This document shows, in pieces, positions 44,241-64,000 of a stretch of 64,000 bases of DNA. Under the pieces are notes generated by a model that saw only the letters and a program-made list of their open reading frames with translations, searched no databases and was not told where the DNA came from. The stretch's first letter is position 1, and each line of letters opens with the position of its first letter. Position numbers and translations under genes: made by a program. Source of the DNA: Chionis minor (lineage: Eukaryota; Chordata; Aves; Charadriiformes; Chionididae); the NCBI GenBank assembly GCA_013398295.1, contig VZSF01001229.1, positions 62,001 through 126,000 on the forward strand. Direction: 5' to 3'.

Positions 44241-47200
44241 GCTGTCATTTAGTAATTAGGTAATGTGGTTCAAAACAGCTGTGGTTAGAGTTAAATTCAG
44301 TTTAGTTGACATTTTACCCTTTTTCTGATAAACTATATCACTTCATAGTAAAATGAAAAATATTTCTGTTTTCTCAGTGAAGATTTCTAAATTAGCTTTG
44401 GATTCTAGGTAGACTGTTTATGATAATTACCAAATCCTCCCAAAGACATTCCTTGATTTGTCTCAAGGAGAAAAATCTAGCTTTTTTCCCATGGAAATTC
44501 TGTTTGTGGATTGTTTTTTTTTTTAAAGTAAGAAATGTGATTAAAAAAATGTATTAATGCCATTTATATTCCAGTTAAAAATAACAGTTAAGATTTATTG
44601 AAACAAAATCAATACAAATGGCTAACAAATGTATTAACTACAAACAATTTTCAATGTCATACAACTTCAATTCATCTAGTAAGGAAATTTCTCTACAGCA
44701 TCGTTCTGAACAGAAAAATACTTGCCTAGTTCTAGTGATGGGCATGTTTACTTTCTGTGAAAATAGTTCACAGAGTGTAAAAATGGACTTTAAATTAAAA
44801 CCATTCCAACAGAGTCTTTGCTATATTGCTACTATATATATACTAACCGTATACTGAAAAGGGCTGGTGAAAAGAGAAAGTAAACGATCCATAGAGATTG
44901 CAGTTTTCGGGCAACACTGAAATGTACTGCTGTTGCGATGTTTCACATGAGATGTAATTTGGTTGTGCTGTTTCCCCATTCCCTTTGTTTATTGGCCTGT
45001 AGAAGAAAACAAGAGCATGAAGCTTCCAAATTGCAGCAGGAGATGCAGAGCAGCAGTTTTGCTGAATTAAAAACCTGCAATGCTTTGGTTTATTTTCTCA
45101 TCCATTTTCCCCAAATTTCCATAGAGTTGGATGAGGGAAGCTGTAATACTGTAATCCTGTGTGTTTTCTAATTAAAATAAAACATGCAGGATCATCCAGT
45201 GCAAGAGCAGGTAGCTGCAGCTTACAATGAGTTCTTTCAGCAAAAATACCTGTGAATAGTTGGAGATTCAAACCATCTGCTTCCCACAGAATACGTATTT
45301 GGGCTAGCCACCTGTAAGCTGATGAATTGTAAGGTGGAGGTGTGAGTCTTTGAAGCTGTAATTACATTAATTAAGTGAAAGTAATGACTTCAGAAATGGA
45401 GGACAGAACAGCTTGCATGTGCGTATATAAGCCCAAGGCTGGAGGAACAGAAGCCGTTATGGGAGCCTGCTATGGCAGCCTGACAGTCCTTGGCTTGAGC
45501 TGGAGAAAGGCTGGCATGTGTTTTGGAAAGAACTACGTGACATTGGCATCGTGCGCTGACAAGACCATTATGCATATATGAATGTAGAGCTCTCATGGCA
45601 TGTTTCTACACTCAGCAAATGGGAATTCTCTATTGCAGTTAGGTTTCTAAATGCTATAATAATGAAAGCATCAATTCGTGTAGGCTTAAACAAGTGTACA
45701 GAATAGACACCAGCAAATGGATAATTCTGTAAATTTATTTCCATTTTGGAGAAACTGCTTAGTGATGTAGCAAATTCTTTAACATTATTAATGATATTTG
45801 GGTATAACTGTTATTTGAAAACTTTGTAGGCACTTAATTGATATGATAATTCATACCCAAATCTGTCATCAAAACTAATAAATCAAAACAAAAAAAGATG
45901 GGGAACTAAAATTCTAAGCTCACATGGTAATTATTGCTGTGTAAATAGCTCCCTTGATAAGCATATGTTTAACACATCTGTCTTGCTTTTGTGTCTGCTT
46001 TTCAATCGTTATCAGACTTTAGCACAGGAAAAATTAGGAAAAATTAAAGGCTTTAAGTAATATACTTAAGCCCAGCAGTTTTTTCAGCAGTCAAGAAATG
46101 TTTTCAAACTGAGAGTCTAAGACCTTCAAATTAGGTGCAAAAAATGATAATACCACAGGACACTACTCATGAAACACTGGAAAGGAGAAAGTGCAATTTA
46201 ACTACTTGAAGGTACCTCCTTTTTTTCTTACTGCGTTTCACTTAGCTGATATAACCAAAACTCAAAAGCATTTCTATTATATTGCATGTACAAATCACCC
46301 TTGTTCTGTGCCATTGAGCCTGACAAAAAAAAAAATGATAAAAGGAACATTGAAATATATATTGAAATGCATTTTTGATTACATGGTAAATACTAGGTAG
46401 TTTCCAAAATAGTTAAGTCCAGTAAAGTAATAGCTTGTGTGAAGGGGTCGGAGACCTGATCAACTATGACCTGGAAAAAGCTGTTCAAGGAATGTTGAGA
46501 CAGCCTTATACACTCAAAGCTTTATTTGTAGCTGGATATATTGACTTTAAAGGCAAGATTTTTCTCTTTGCTAAAGAGATAGAGGGAAAACTGTCTCCAG
46601 TGGCAAGACAGGAAGAGAAGCAACAGGGTGTTTCACAGATGATAATCCTTTTCAGTATAGCATATTTCCCCCCATTAACTCCTTTTCCATAGCAGGTATA
46701 TAGGTTTCGTTAAGACTGAAAAGTCTCAGGATTTGTGAGTTTTGAGGGCATGAAACAACCCGTAGGAACAGCAAAGGGAAAATCATTGCTGCAGCAGCCT
46801 CCTAGCACCTTGGTGGAAGGGTGCAAAGTTGGAAGTCAAATGCAAACTGTGAAGTTGGAATTGGGAGGATAAGAGGAGCCAAGACCACCCTTCCTCCAGT
46901 CCCTGCAGTAGCTGCCTTTTGTGTTACCAAAAAGACAGCTGGACCTCTCAATCTTCCTGACGGTATCAGCACAGGCAGCTACTTCCTTGACCATTGGTGG
47001 AGAGCTTTTTTGAACTTGCCTTGTCTTCACCCTAGGTTCATGCCAGTACTTCATTCTTCATTCCAGCCACCTTCTTGATTCAAGGAGTGCTTTTTATCCA
47101 AAAGCAAACCTTTCAAAACCTTTTTCCGATATTGGGATAGCTTTGTCCATGTGATGTTTAGATCTAACCCTTGAGACGCTCTTATGCTATATGCAGATAT

Positions 47201-49901
47201 CTCGTTGAAAGGCTAGAAGATGATTTCTTCACTTGGATTATCCTACATGTGTCTCAAAAGTGCACATAATCTCGTATGGAGACAGTATCTTCTCTAGGGT
47301 GATTTGCTATGCCAAAGTTACAGGAAGATGTTTACAGTTAGCCCAGCAGATATTTAAAACATATTTTCTTATAAAAGTGATTCTGCCAAACACTTTTCTA
47401 AAAACAGAAATTTAGCCTTTGTATGTATGCAGGAAGAGCAAAATAATTTATTGCTATTTTTATATTTATTATTATAGTTATATTACTAGAAATAATTGAA
47501 GACTTGTTGAAAGTCGTGAATAGGTCATTCATAAAAAAATAAGAATTTCTGTGACAATTTATTCTATATTTTTTTGTTGTTGTTTAATAGGGATTTTTTC
47601 AGAGAATAAGAATTCAGATAATCAAGGTTCAGAAAACAGGTTTTCCTCTGCAGCCTTTTTTGAACAAGGCGCAGCTTAATACAAGCTTGTTCTCTAAGTG
47701 ATTGTGAAATATGAACTAATTTGAGTTAGTACTTCATTAAAGTATTAACAAAACTTTACAGGTAATCAAATGCTTTACTGTGCAAGCTAGTAAATATTCA
47801 GGGTGATATCAAGGCAAAAACCAAGACCATAGATATTAGACTTTTGATGCTAAGTAAAAATGTAGTTACTGAGGAGTTTTCTACAGTAACATATAATTTT
47901 ATACTTACTCTGTAATCCAGAAAACTGCTAATTAAAACTAATGCCCATTGTGATTAGAAATTTTAGTGGCTTTTTCACCTCAAGTCTGGTTATTTGAGAA
48001 GGAACTCATTCCTCTTGTTTCCTTTGGCCTTCAACCTCATAGAATTTACAGAGATACGACAGAATGCTAATGAGATGTGGCCGGTTCAGATGAGCCATGG
48101 AAACACCACGAATTAATCTCAACCCTGTGTCAGTTAGAAACCATCACACTAGAATGTCCAATGGAGAAAATCCAACTAACAGCCACTGACTGTTGTGTTA
48201 TGATCAAAACATGGAATCTTTAATCTCTGATGCCATTTGCTTTGTGTGGTTGCTGGTATGCTGCAAATGCTTTTAAGTGCCATTTGTAAATCTTGAGAGA
48301 GTTTGAACAGAGATTCTCTGAGAACAATGATGCTGATAGAACAAGAAAAAAAAAGAAAAAGGAATTAGACTGGTTAATAACATACTAATCTGCTCTACTG
48401 TTCAACTATAAAGGCTTATTTGTTTGAAGTTAAGTTTATTTGGCTTTAGTTTTCGATATCAACTGTTCTGTAATTTTAGCCTTCTGCCTCAAACCAACAA
48501 TACAGTTCCTGCTTTTAAAAGGCCCAGCGCTTTATGTAGTTCTAAAGACCCATCTGTGCACTTTTAAAAGATACACCTACAGCCCAGAGGGTTTCGAGAT
48601 TTGCAAAATTTGCAAATGCACAGTCCATAGAGAAAGGTACACCTGTATTTACAAGAGTCTGCAGCGATTGTGTTTTGTCCGAGCAAGAATTCTAATGTTT
48701 TTTTAAGCAGTTGTTCCTACTTCCAAAATGTTCTGCTCAGGTAGTGAGAGAAGGAAAATGGGATTCAACATACTTTATCAGAGTTGTTGTTCATTCAACA
48801 TTGTGTACTTTCCTCTGATTACAAACGGTGTGTCAGTGCTGCAGTTTAGGTGTGATTAGAGCTGATGTGGATACATCTCCTCCAGCCCAATTTTAGCTAC
48901 GACAGGTTCCGGTTGACATAATATGGGAGCATGGCACCCACCGTGGTGCACAAAATTGTCCTGGAGTGATAAGCAAGCACTTGGGTCCTTACACCTCACT
49001 TATCTCTACTCTGCTATGTTTATACTATAACACTAAATAATCTAAAGCACTGAATTTATGTCAATGTGCACCAGTTTTCCAGTCTGTTCTCCAAGCAAGT
49101 CTGTGTAGACATTTGTACTCTTTTCCTCGTAGCTGAATAATACTGCCAGATGAATCTACAAGAAGGAATTAAGATTTGTTTATAAAATTCTGGTTTCTTC
49201 TGTAAAGCCTTGTTAAGAATATACTCTGGACAGTTCACGTGCTTTCTACTTTGAATTTCTTTATCAAAACTCTTATAGAGGAGATTTCTTCTCTTGAACT
49301 TATAGTTAGGAGTCTTATCAGACTTCAGGATAATATTATCTTTTGAGTTTGTCATAATCTATTTCTTAGTGTCTGCTTAGGTCTTTAGTGGCAAAGTTCA
49401 AATTAATGTGTGGAAAAATAAGTGCACAAAGCCACCAAAGTAACATAGATAATACAGATCAGTATCACCCGAAGCAATATGTTCATTAAAAACTAAACAC
49501 TAAAGACTCTACACTTAATATTTTTGTAAAAGAAATCACTGTACTGTTTGATTAATGAAACTGAAGCAAAACTATTAATTCTTTTTTAGGAAAAAAAAAG
49601 TTTGCGGTTGAAACGTGCGAAAAAGTAATTCTAAGTTTTGGGGAGCAAAAGTATGCATATTACTTGTGTGTCCAACTTAAATATGTACTTGTGAGGTTAC
49701 TTTTAAGAATAAGCTAATGGTCAGAAATTATTTACAGGATGATGTCAAATAACTAGTCTATTTCAAGTAATCATAATTTAATCAAAACTCATTTTGTATG
49801 AAGAAAGATAATGAACTCAAAGTAATTCTAGCTTTCTATATTAGGATGCCAGAGCATGGGATTGATCTCATAATGAAAATAGATTAAACTGTCAAGAATT
49901 T

Positions 49902-51526
49902 AATAGAATCATAAAATGGTTTAGGTTGGAAGGAACCTTAAGGTTCATCTAGTTCCAGCCTTCCTGCCATGGGCACGGACATCTCCCACTAGACCAGGTT
50001 GCTCAAAGCCCCATCCAGCCTGGCACTGAACACTTCCAGGGATGGGGCATCCACAGCTTCCCTGGGCAACCTGCTTCAGTGTCTCACCACCCTCAGAGTG
50101 AAAAACTTCTTCCCAATATCTAATCTAAATTTACCCTCTTCCATCCTGAAGCTATTACCCCTCATCCTATCACTACATGCCCTTGTAAAAAGTCCCTCTC
50201 CAGCTTTCTTGTAGGCCCCCTTCAGATACTGGAAAGCTGCTGTAAGGTCTCCCTGGAGTCTTCTTTCTAGGCTGAACAACGCCAACTCTCTCAGCCTGTC
50301 TTCACAGGACATATGCTCCAGCCCCCTGATCATCTTCATGTACTACCTCCTCTGGACTCCCTCCTTCTTATGTTGGGGGCACCAGAGCTGGATGCAGTAC
50401 TCCAGGTGGGGTCTCACCAGAGCAGACTAGAGGGACACAATCCCCTCCCTCAACTTACTGGCCACACTTCTTTTGATGCAACCCAGGATACAGTTGGCTT
50501 TCTGGGCTGTGAGCACACATTTCCAGCTCATGTGGACCTTCTCATCCACCAACACCCCCAAGTCCCTCTCCCCAGATCTGCTCTCCATCCATTCTCCACC
50601 TAGCCTGTATTTGTGTATGGAATTGCTGTGACCCATGTTCAGGACCTTGCACTTGGCCTTGTTGAACTTCATCAGGTTCACATGGGCCCACCTTTCAAGC
50701 CTGTCCAGGTTCCTTTGGATGGCATTCCTTCCCTCCAGCATGTCGACCGCTCCACACAGCTTGGTTTCATGAGCAAACTTGCTGAAGGTGCACTCAATCC
50801 CACTATCCATATTGCCGACAAAGATGTTAAATAGTAACAGTCGCGGTACCAACCCCTGAGGAACACCACTCATTGCTGCTTGCCACCAACTGCAGCTCTT
50901 TGAATGTGAACATCCAGCTAGTTCCTTATCCACCGAGTGGTATCCATCCATCACATCTATGTGTCTCCAATTTCAAGACAAGGATATTGTGTGCGACAGC
51001 ATCAAATTCTTTGCACAAGTCCAGGTAGATGATGTCTGTTGCTCTCCCCTTATCCACCAACGCTGTAATCTCTTTGTAGAAGGCTACAAAATTAGTCAGG
51101 CACAATTTGTCCTTAGTGAAGTCATGTTGACTGTCACCAATCACCTCCTTATTTTTCATATGCCTTAGCAGAGTTTCCAGGGGGATCTGCTCCATAATCT
51201 TGCCAGGCACAGAGGTGAGACTGACCAGCCTGTAGTTCCCCAGGTCTTCCTTTTTTCACTTTTGGAAAATGGTGGCTATGTTTTCCCTTTTCCAGTCATT
51301 GGGAACTTCACTGGACTGCAATGTCTTCTCAAATACAATAGATAGAGGTTTGTCAACTTCATTCACCAGTTCCCTCAGGACATGCAGATGAATGTCATCA
51401 GGTCCCATGGACTTGTACACCTTCGGGCTCATCAGTTGATCTCAGACCTGATCTTCTCCTACAGTGGGCTGCTCCTCGTTCTCCCAGTCCCTGCCTTTGC
51501 CTTCTGCAACTTGGGTGGTGTGGCTA
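49902..51526 (-). mobile_element. CR1 LINE, long 5'-truncated copy, antisense to the gene
   Basis: About 1.6 kb of CR1 lies in reverse orientation. On the + strand it opens with the complement of the tail (ATAGAATCATAAAATGG), continues through the 3' UTR (GGTTGCTCAAAGCCCCATCC) and then the C-terminal half of ORF2 reverse transcriptase. It stops near GGGTGGTGTGGCTAG, where the body is 5'-truncated. No clear target duplication is visible, as is usual for CR1. Antisense insertion is the commoner orientation for LINEs kept within introns. Confidence 0.95.
50427..51345 (-). pseudogene. CR1 ORF2 reverse transcriptase remnant
   Basis: Two overlapping frames of the minus strand give reverse transcriptase pieces. 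The upstream piece (51210-50926) has [18 protein letters not shown], the motif A region. The downstream one (50954-50427) has SGVPQGL (motif B), then FAHET where active LINEs have F-A-D-D, and the CR1 C-terminal part (RWAHVNLMKFNKAKC, GRSGERDLGVL-like, ANCILGCIKRS). The change of frame near 50940 and the loss of both motif C aspartates show it is dead. The upstream boundary is approximate. Plus-strand open frames over the same stretch are shadows. Confidence 0.9.
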
Positions 51527-54500
51527 GTCACACACAATTTAATCATTGTGTGGGGTTAAAACTTCACAGACACATTTTATTTTTTTTTTTCTGGAAGTTA
51601 TATCTGTTACATAAAATAAGGCATCAAGCTGTACACAAAACTTTTTGTGGTACACCTTTATCATGGTCAAAGATAGCAAGTTTCTTTTGGAATTTTGACT
51701 CTTAGAGTGTGATAATAAATACAATGCACTTTGATTTAGGGCAAGAGTTCCTTCTCATGTTTGTGGTGATTTTCTTTGGACCACCTTTCTAATCTCAGTG
51801 TCCAGTTACATGTCTCAGTATGTCACTAGTGCTTTGTTGTGTTAAGCACCTTTGTTTGTGTTCAGTTTGAATTATCCATTGAAGCTCAATCCTGTATTCA
51901 TGTGCCAAATTTTAGATGCTCAAGACAGAAAATTTTATCTCTAGCACTGTGCAAAGAACTGGGTCTGTTACATCCAGCAATTTACAGACAGTTGTCTGTA
52001 AACACAGCTAGAGGATGGCTTCTGCAATAGGAAATAGCTGTATTATATCCTTTCTCAAAGCAGTATTCCAAAGAATTTACATCTACTTTATGTCACAGCA
52101 ATCATACAACTTTTTTGATTCTGAGCTTATTACACATTAATGTTAAATGTTAATGAGGGTGGGATATTTTTTACTAGATATAAAATATGTTTCAACTCAC
52201 AGTAAAAGAACTTACTCTTTTTGGAATTACCACTGTTTGAAATTAAATTTATCACATATTGCTGGAAGTGAAGAGCTGCATTCTTGGTCACTGTTTGCTT
52301 TCAGTTCCTTCTTAATTTTTTTTAATACTTAGATAAATGCTTAGATTTAATTGAAGTAAAAACTTCCTTTTTTTTTTTTCTTTCTAGTTGTTAAATACAG
52401 ATTTGAGTTACTGACTATTTAAGACTATTTAAAGCCTATTAGTAAAGTGGTTAGAAGTGTTCAGCGGAGAAAATCTTTCTCTGATACGTAGTAGAATTAA
52501 TTAGGTTGTTGGAGTTCTTATTGTCCTTTAAGATTACGGAAAGTTACACATTTTATGACATTTTAATTTTGCATATAGATTCTTTTTCTACAATAATATC
52601 CTCACAGCTGCAATCCTTTAATCAAGGAAAGAACCCTGTTGAAGCCAATGAATGTTATGTGTATGCCACTGCAAGACAGGGGCTGTAAAAGATCTGTTCG
52701 TATCTTATGAACTATAGTAGGCCATCCTATATTACCTGCAGAAGGATAAAACCTTGGCCACTGTTCACAGACTACCCTCTCCTTCCTACATCATGTGTTG
52801 CCTTCTGGCTGAAATAATGGGCATAATGGGCAGCACATCGAGTAACTGTTACCTAGAGTATAAAGGAGGGGATGAATTTCTTCTGGAATGAGTGCTTGAA
52901 GATTAAGGTCTCTTTTGCTTCTGAAATTTTTCAGCATCTTTTTGTGATATCTACAGGCAGATGCAGTGTTGAGGAAACTGTTAGGGTTTGCTTATATGTA
53001 TATGTATTTTTTTTTTTGCAGAAGGCTTACTCTTTCAGTGTATTTATATAATTTCTTCTGTAATATTTCTTTATTGCTTCTACCCACCTTTCAGCAGTTT
53101 CACACCTTAAAATTAAATATCAAATAAACAGTGCTATGGCTATAATGTGTACACGGTTTTCCCATTTTGAAGTTAATATATTGAAGTTACATTGGACTCT
53201 ATACGGACACACACAAAGATAGAGATGAAGCCTTCTTTGTATCTTTGCCTGTTTCCTTAGGAATGCTTGAATAATAATGACTTTTGGATGTTTTATATTT
53301 CTATTGCAACCTTTGCTGCCAATGCTAAAAATACAAAAGGTTAGCAACCTTTTAAAGATTTTTAATATAAGCTTTTATTTTTATACATACTTGAATCTTT
53401 ACTAGAACTTTCCTATCATCTGGTTTCTGACACTATAAACAAGAAATAACAGGAATCAACATAAAATTAAGCTAGCATGATGGAAAGGTCAAAGTATCAC
53501 ATTTACAACCATCTTGTGTCAAATATATAAGGCATTAAAATACCAATCCTATACTCTGATGACATAGTACAAGAAAAAAAATGACACCAATATAAACCTT
53601 TTCTCTTAAATATGCTTGTTAGGAAGAAAAAGGGGAGAGTTTAACTCTCTCTTAGCTAATGAAACAACAATCTAAAAAATTTTCTCAGAAATCTTTTTAA
53701 GAAATGTTTTATAACTGGGAAATCTTAGCTAATCTAAACCTAAATTTCTCCTGCAAATATGTTAACTTTGGAAAACATTTTTCAGATGTGCTCTTGGAGG
53801 AAAGGGTATAGATAGAGAAGAGACTGAGTTCCCCTAGCCCTACTACCCTGATAGAGGATGCATGGGATGTGATAAATGCAAACTGAGGTCACTGCACTTG
53901 AGCTTTGATGTCCAACCTTTTCCTGACACGTCTAGTATCCCACAATCCTTCCCCTTTGGTCAAGAGAGTGCTTCTTTGTCATCTGGTGCCCTACTCTTTT
54001 TTTGACCACTAGGTTGGGAGTTCTCCCTGTACAGAGAAGTCCTGTACAGAAAGGTCACTGACTTGGTGGATCCTGGACAAATGGTGTTGGAGAGCTGAAG
54101 AATAGTACTTTAAATGCATAATAGGTCCAAGATGTCTATGGGACTCTGATTTGCTACATATATGCTGCACAGTGTTTATGGACATACATATCCAGGAAAA
54201 ATGGAAAGGAATATGGGAGCTGCTACTTTTTGAACTTCAAATTTTAGTATTCTGTGCTAATCTTTGGGATGCTTATCCTTCTAAGGAAAATGAAATTTCC
54301 CTCTCTGATTTGCTTTTTTAGTTTGTTTGTTTTTCTCATTATTGCTGAGATTTGGAAGGTAATCAGAACTCTAATGAAATGGAGTTGTTTCTTTTCTAAA
54401 CAGATTTAGTTTTCACTTTAAATGTAAAAGCAAAGAGTAAAGACTATTTTGTAAGTCCCTTTAAGTGCTTAATCAGGGGTTCTCAAACAATTTGTAGAAG

Positions 54501-57500
54501 ACACATAGGTGAATTAGCACTTTAAGAATTCAGAGATGTCCTACAATTAATTAAATCGGAGCTTAAATTTTCTGTACAGGAAAGTTCAGCTGATACATTT
54601 TTGATCCACTTTCAGACATTACAACAATAAACAGTTACTAGTGTGAAATGAGTAATTCACAGCATGGGACTAGATAACACTACCAAATTTAAGATGGGCC
54701 TAATTTTTTGAATAAGTCTCCAACTTTTTTTTAACACACTTTATTTTTCCCTCAATACTAATTCCCATTCAGTATATTCAGTTCACTGTGTTGTTCTGAA
54801 TGCTTTGAAGGGAGAAATACAGTGAAGGTTCTTTTATTTATGCCCATTCTTTGCTAACTTCATTTTAAAAGGTAGTTCAAATATTAAGGTATTAACAAAG
54901 TCAAATATGGAAATGTATCTCAGTTACTTATGTTGAATTTTTTAGATCCATTAAAATGTTGTGAATTTCCCTCTGAAATTAATTAGGATTATTGCACTGG
55001 CGCAGGAATGTCTCTATATAGGGAATGCTTGCTGTACAGAGGTAAAATTAATTATTTTCAAAGGGTAAATATCAAGATTTTAATGACACATATTGTAGCT
55101 GCCAACTAAAAGATTTTCCATGGGATAATTTTCCAATTGAGCCTGAGATCTTGCAGCTACGGCAGGGGAGCCTGCATGTATTCTGCTTGATTTTAGCACT
55201 TACAAAAGATATATATTGGAAGCCAGATTTATTCAGTCTTATACATATTGAAGAACATCTTGTTTTATGCTTGTTACCATCAACTTCTTTAGAACTCATT
55301 TGGAAAAAAGAAAAAAAGACAAAAGGAAAAAAAAAGAAGGCCAATACTTTCATGGAATAGGAAGGAAAGGAATTTAAGGAGGGGTCAGATGATCAAATTG
55401 CACAATGAAGAAACTGCCAGTTTGGCTGAAGATACTCAAGGAACAAAGATGGGTGAGGGCGAGAACAACTTCTGATCAGAGTAAGAGAGACTGATAATAT
55501 AGGTTTATGGAAAGTTTTGGAATACCTTGTGACTATGTATTACTTACTGGTTTAAAATAGATGTAGGCGGTCTTAGAAATTTTTTACTTCAAAAGTCACA
55601 GCTTGACACACTGATCAGATGATTACATACACATTAACTAGATCTGCTACAAAAGATGTATCCATAGAAGGTGCAGGTACTCCAGCACATAAATTACACA
55701 CAAACAGAATGATTTCTTATTATTTTCTTCAACCCCTTTGTCGTATAGAATGTGCATCTACCTGTAAATTCCACACAGGTTGCTATACCAGTCAGCTTAA
55801 AGAATTCAAGACAGAGAGATTTCTTTGCTCTGTGAGCAAACGTGATGCAAGTTAGTATCAGCTACAGACAGTAGAAAAAAATCTTTCTAAATGACAATAT
55901 GTATAGGTCACAAATATATCAGTCTTGTAGTCCTAATGTAAAAATTTCCATGATAGGAGTGAAGGTGAACAAGGATGCTCTATGCACACTTATCCAGCCC
56001 CTGCTGATCCTTCCATTTCCCCTTACTTTGCTACATATCCTTCATATTCTTGTAATCACATATGCCACCATGTTTAATAGCTAGCACTCCATCAAGTGCA
56101 TCATATAGGGGTCTTTAATCTGGTTTGCAAGTTTTAAATGTAACGTTCTAGCAAACACCGAAACAAGGGCAAAAAATTTGCAAGAACCTCTGTGTTCTTA
56201 GGGTACTCTATGGGACCAGTAGTATCTAGGTAGAAGTGTGATTTTGGTCTCCCTTCAGGACAAAGACATATCTGACAGAAGAGACCAAATAAGAGATGGA
56301 TGTTTGGATTTCATCATGGTACTTATTGCACCCTACCACTGTTTCAAACTAATCTCACTGAGAGGCCTGAAAGTAATACTGAATACTCTGGGAGGTATGA
56401 GGGCTGTAAGTGCTATTGCTTTTCAGAACTCTCTATCATTCTGCTTCTTACAGCCTTCTTGAATGCTATTGTAAATATGGTGCTGTGACACTCTTGCACC
56501 ACTGAAGGCATGAGTTCCCAGTAGCAGAGTAAACTCTGAATTTTTATATGTTTTTGCAAACCTTAAGAGAAATGGATATTATTTTACCTCCAGGCAAAGT
56601 GGTAGAACACTCAGCGCCAAGGAAAAAAATAAACCAAAAATTGCTACATTGAAATAACAATTTTCTTCAGCAGAAAAGAGGGAAATAAATGAATATTCCA
56701 AATGTGCACTTGCTTGAAACATCTGTAACTGTGTGGTTTTCAAAGTTTTCCATTATCAGTTATAGTACATGCAGTTTATTAGGAGAAGCTGTTTAACAAA
56801 AATGCTCTATTATATTTTATTTGGGAATTTGTTTTACCTAATTGCCCTAAGGCTTGCATATCTCTTACTCACTTTGTCCTTATTTTCTGCAATAATTCAC
56901 TTCCACATATTTATGCTATTGTCTCAAGGATAATGTAAATAGATGCAGTAATTATAAAGATGGGTGAATTGCCAGGATTCAGTGATAAAAGAAAAGCTTC
57001 AGAGACACTTTTTCTTGGATGGGTTTTGTTGGTTTTTTTTCATCTGCTTCAGAGTTAAAAGAAAAATAATATTGTGGAGAAGACTCAGATTTCCCCAGAT
57101 CATTACTCTTCCCCTAGGATCCTCCCAGACTGATTTTGGTCTTGGTTTTATCAGCAGTCCCCAGTGATTTTATTTGTAACATGTCTGACCTATAACAAAT
57201 TAAGGTCTGCCCCACAGTTTAAGATGTATTTTTAAAACATATTTTTCCTCATTCAAAAATATCTACTTTTATGTGGCTTAGAAAGAGAAGATTTTACTAT
57301 GAACTACTGGACAATTCTTTCATGAGAAAGAAAGATTGTAAACCTGCTGAGTAGCTAATTCTATTTTATGGGTGGCACTAGAAATGTCAACTCTAGTGTC
57401 ATGGTGTCATGACCACCACTTTCCTGCATGTATTTGATTTCTACCTAAAAATATGTGCATAGGCAACCCATCCCACATACTACCGATTTTTTTTATGTAA

Positions 57501-58194
57501 AATTTTTAATTTTTCAATTTTGAGTCACATGCACTTTGTGTCCTCCAATTAACATGTAAAATACTATCTGCAGAATGTCATCTTTTCTTGCATAAGTTCC
57601 TTCATTTTAAGGGATCTTTTTGTACTTTACATTAAATAAAAAAAATGTATTAATAGTTTAGAGCTGAGAGTCATCTTTCCTAACCAAAGAGAAATTATGG
57701 GAATAATCCACTTCAGTGCCTTTTGATATTTGCAAATATTTTACATATACATCCTTACTGATATCTACAAATACAATGATTTCCTCATTCTTGCATGCTA
57801 GGTAAGGTTTTGGGAAACCTCTGAGAAGTGTGTAATGATTACAGGATTGAACTGTGGCTGATTAACTAGTAAAAGTGCTCCCCCTGCTTCTGACCCATGG
57901 AAGTGTTAGACCTACACTTAACCAGGATCAAACCCTCTGACTTCCCTGAGCAAAGCCGGGGTTGGGGTGGAACCCAGAGGCCCCCCCAGCCCTCACCTAT
58001 GTGACCCTCTGGGTAAAGGCTGACTTCAGCTCTGTATTTTGTTTTGCCAATCTCTGATATAAAAATACTAACCTCCTTTAGAAGGGCTTTTTTCGGATTC
58101 TGGCTACACAGTGATGGTCTAAAAGGCATCCAGATATCCAGACAGAAGATGCTATAGCTGTACAAGGAAATAGGATCATTTTAACTTTAACTAG

Positions 58195-64000
<5,806 letters not shown>

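Noticed and set aside
50313..50603. Plus-strand open frames over 49999-51168
   Set aside because: They are antisense shadows of the CR1 reverse transcriptase remnant.

Overview
The window is vertebrate nuclear DNA, almost certainly from a bird. Small exons with clean splice signals sit in long AT-rich introns. Interspersed repeats of the avian CR1 LINE family occur at five places, with the typical 3' tail ending in ATTCTATGATTCTATGA. Two avian LTR relics are of kinds I remember from Neoaves rather than chicken, so a neoavian species is likely; that last step is inference from memory of repeat families. I see no prokaryotic features, tRNA, rRNA or CRISPR array.

One gene accounts for all the coding sequence I can support. 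It runs on the + strand through the whole window and continues beyond both ends, so neither a start nor a stop codon is present. I reconstruct 15 exons (3882-62843) that join in one open frame of about 886 complete codons. The protein is four repeats of a MAM domain followed by an LDL-receptor class A (LDLa) domain. Alternating MAM and LDLa domains in a gene with very large introns identify it as MALRD1 (Diet1). In mammals this is an enterocyte protein linked to FGF15/19 output and bile acid homeostasis. The close relative MAMDC4 is a compact gene and fits less well.

Layout: 1-3881 is intron. MAM-1 is encoded at 3882-13397 (exons E1-E4), LDLa-1 at 14800-14946 (E5), and MAM-2 plus LDLa-2 at 19440-21430 (E6-E8). 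MAM-3 follows at 23105-37811 (E9-E10), LDLa-3 at 40576-40752 (E11), and MAM-4 plus LDLa-4 at 43201-62843 (E12-E15). The two longest introns are about 14.2 kb (23521-37723) and 14.9 kb (43379-58253). Exon names E1-E15 are local to this window. Residue numbers count from the first complete codon of E1.

The points most worth a second look are splicing and repeat details. There is a GC-AG intron after E4, and a pair of in-phase donors at E1 where domain alignment favours the downstream one. LDLa-1 has an altered calcium site, and MAM-4 has an odd number of cysteines. A short solo LTR carries a perfect 5-bp target duplication, and several repeats lie very close to splice sites. I did not find a new biological system.
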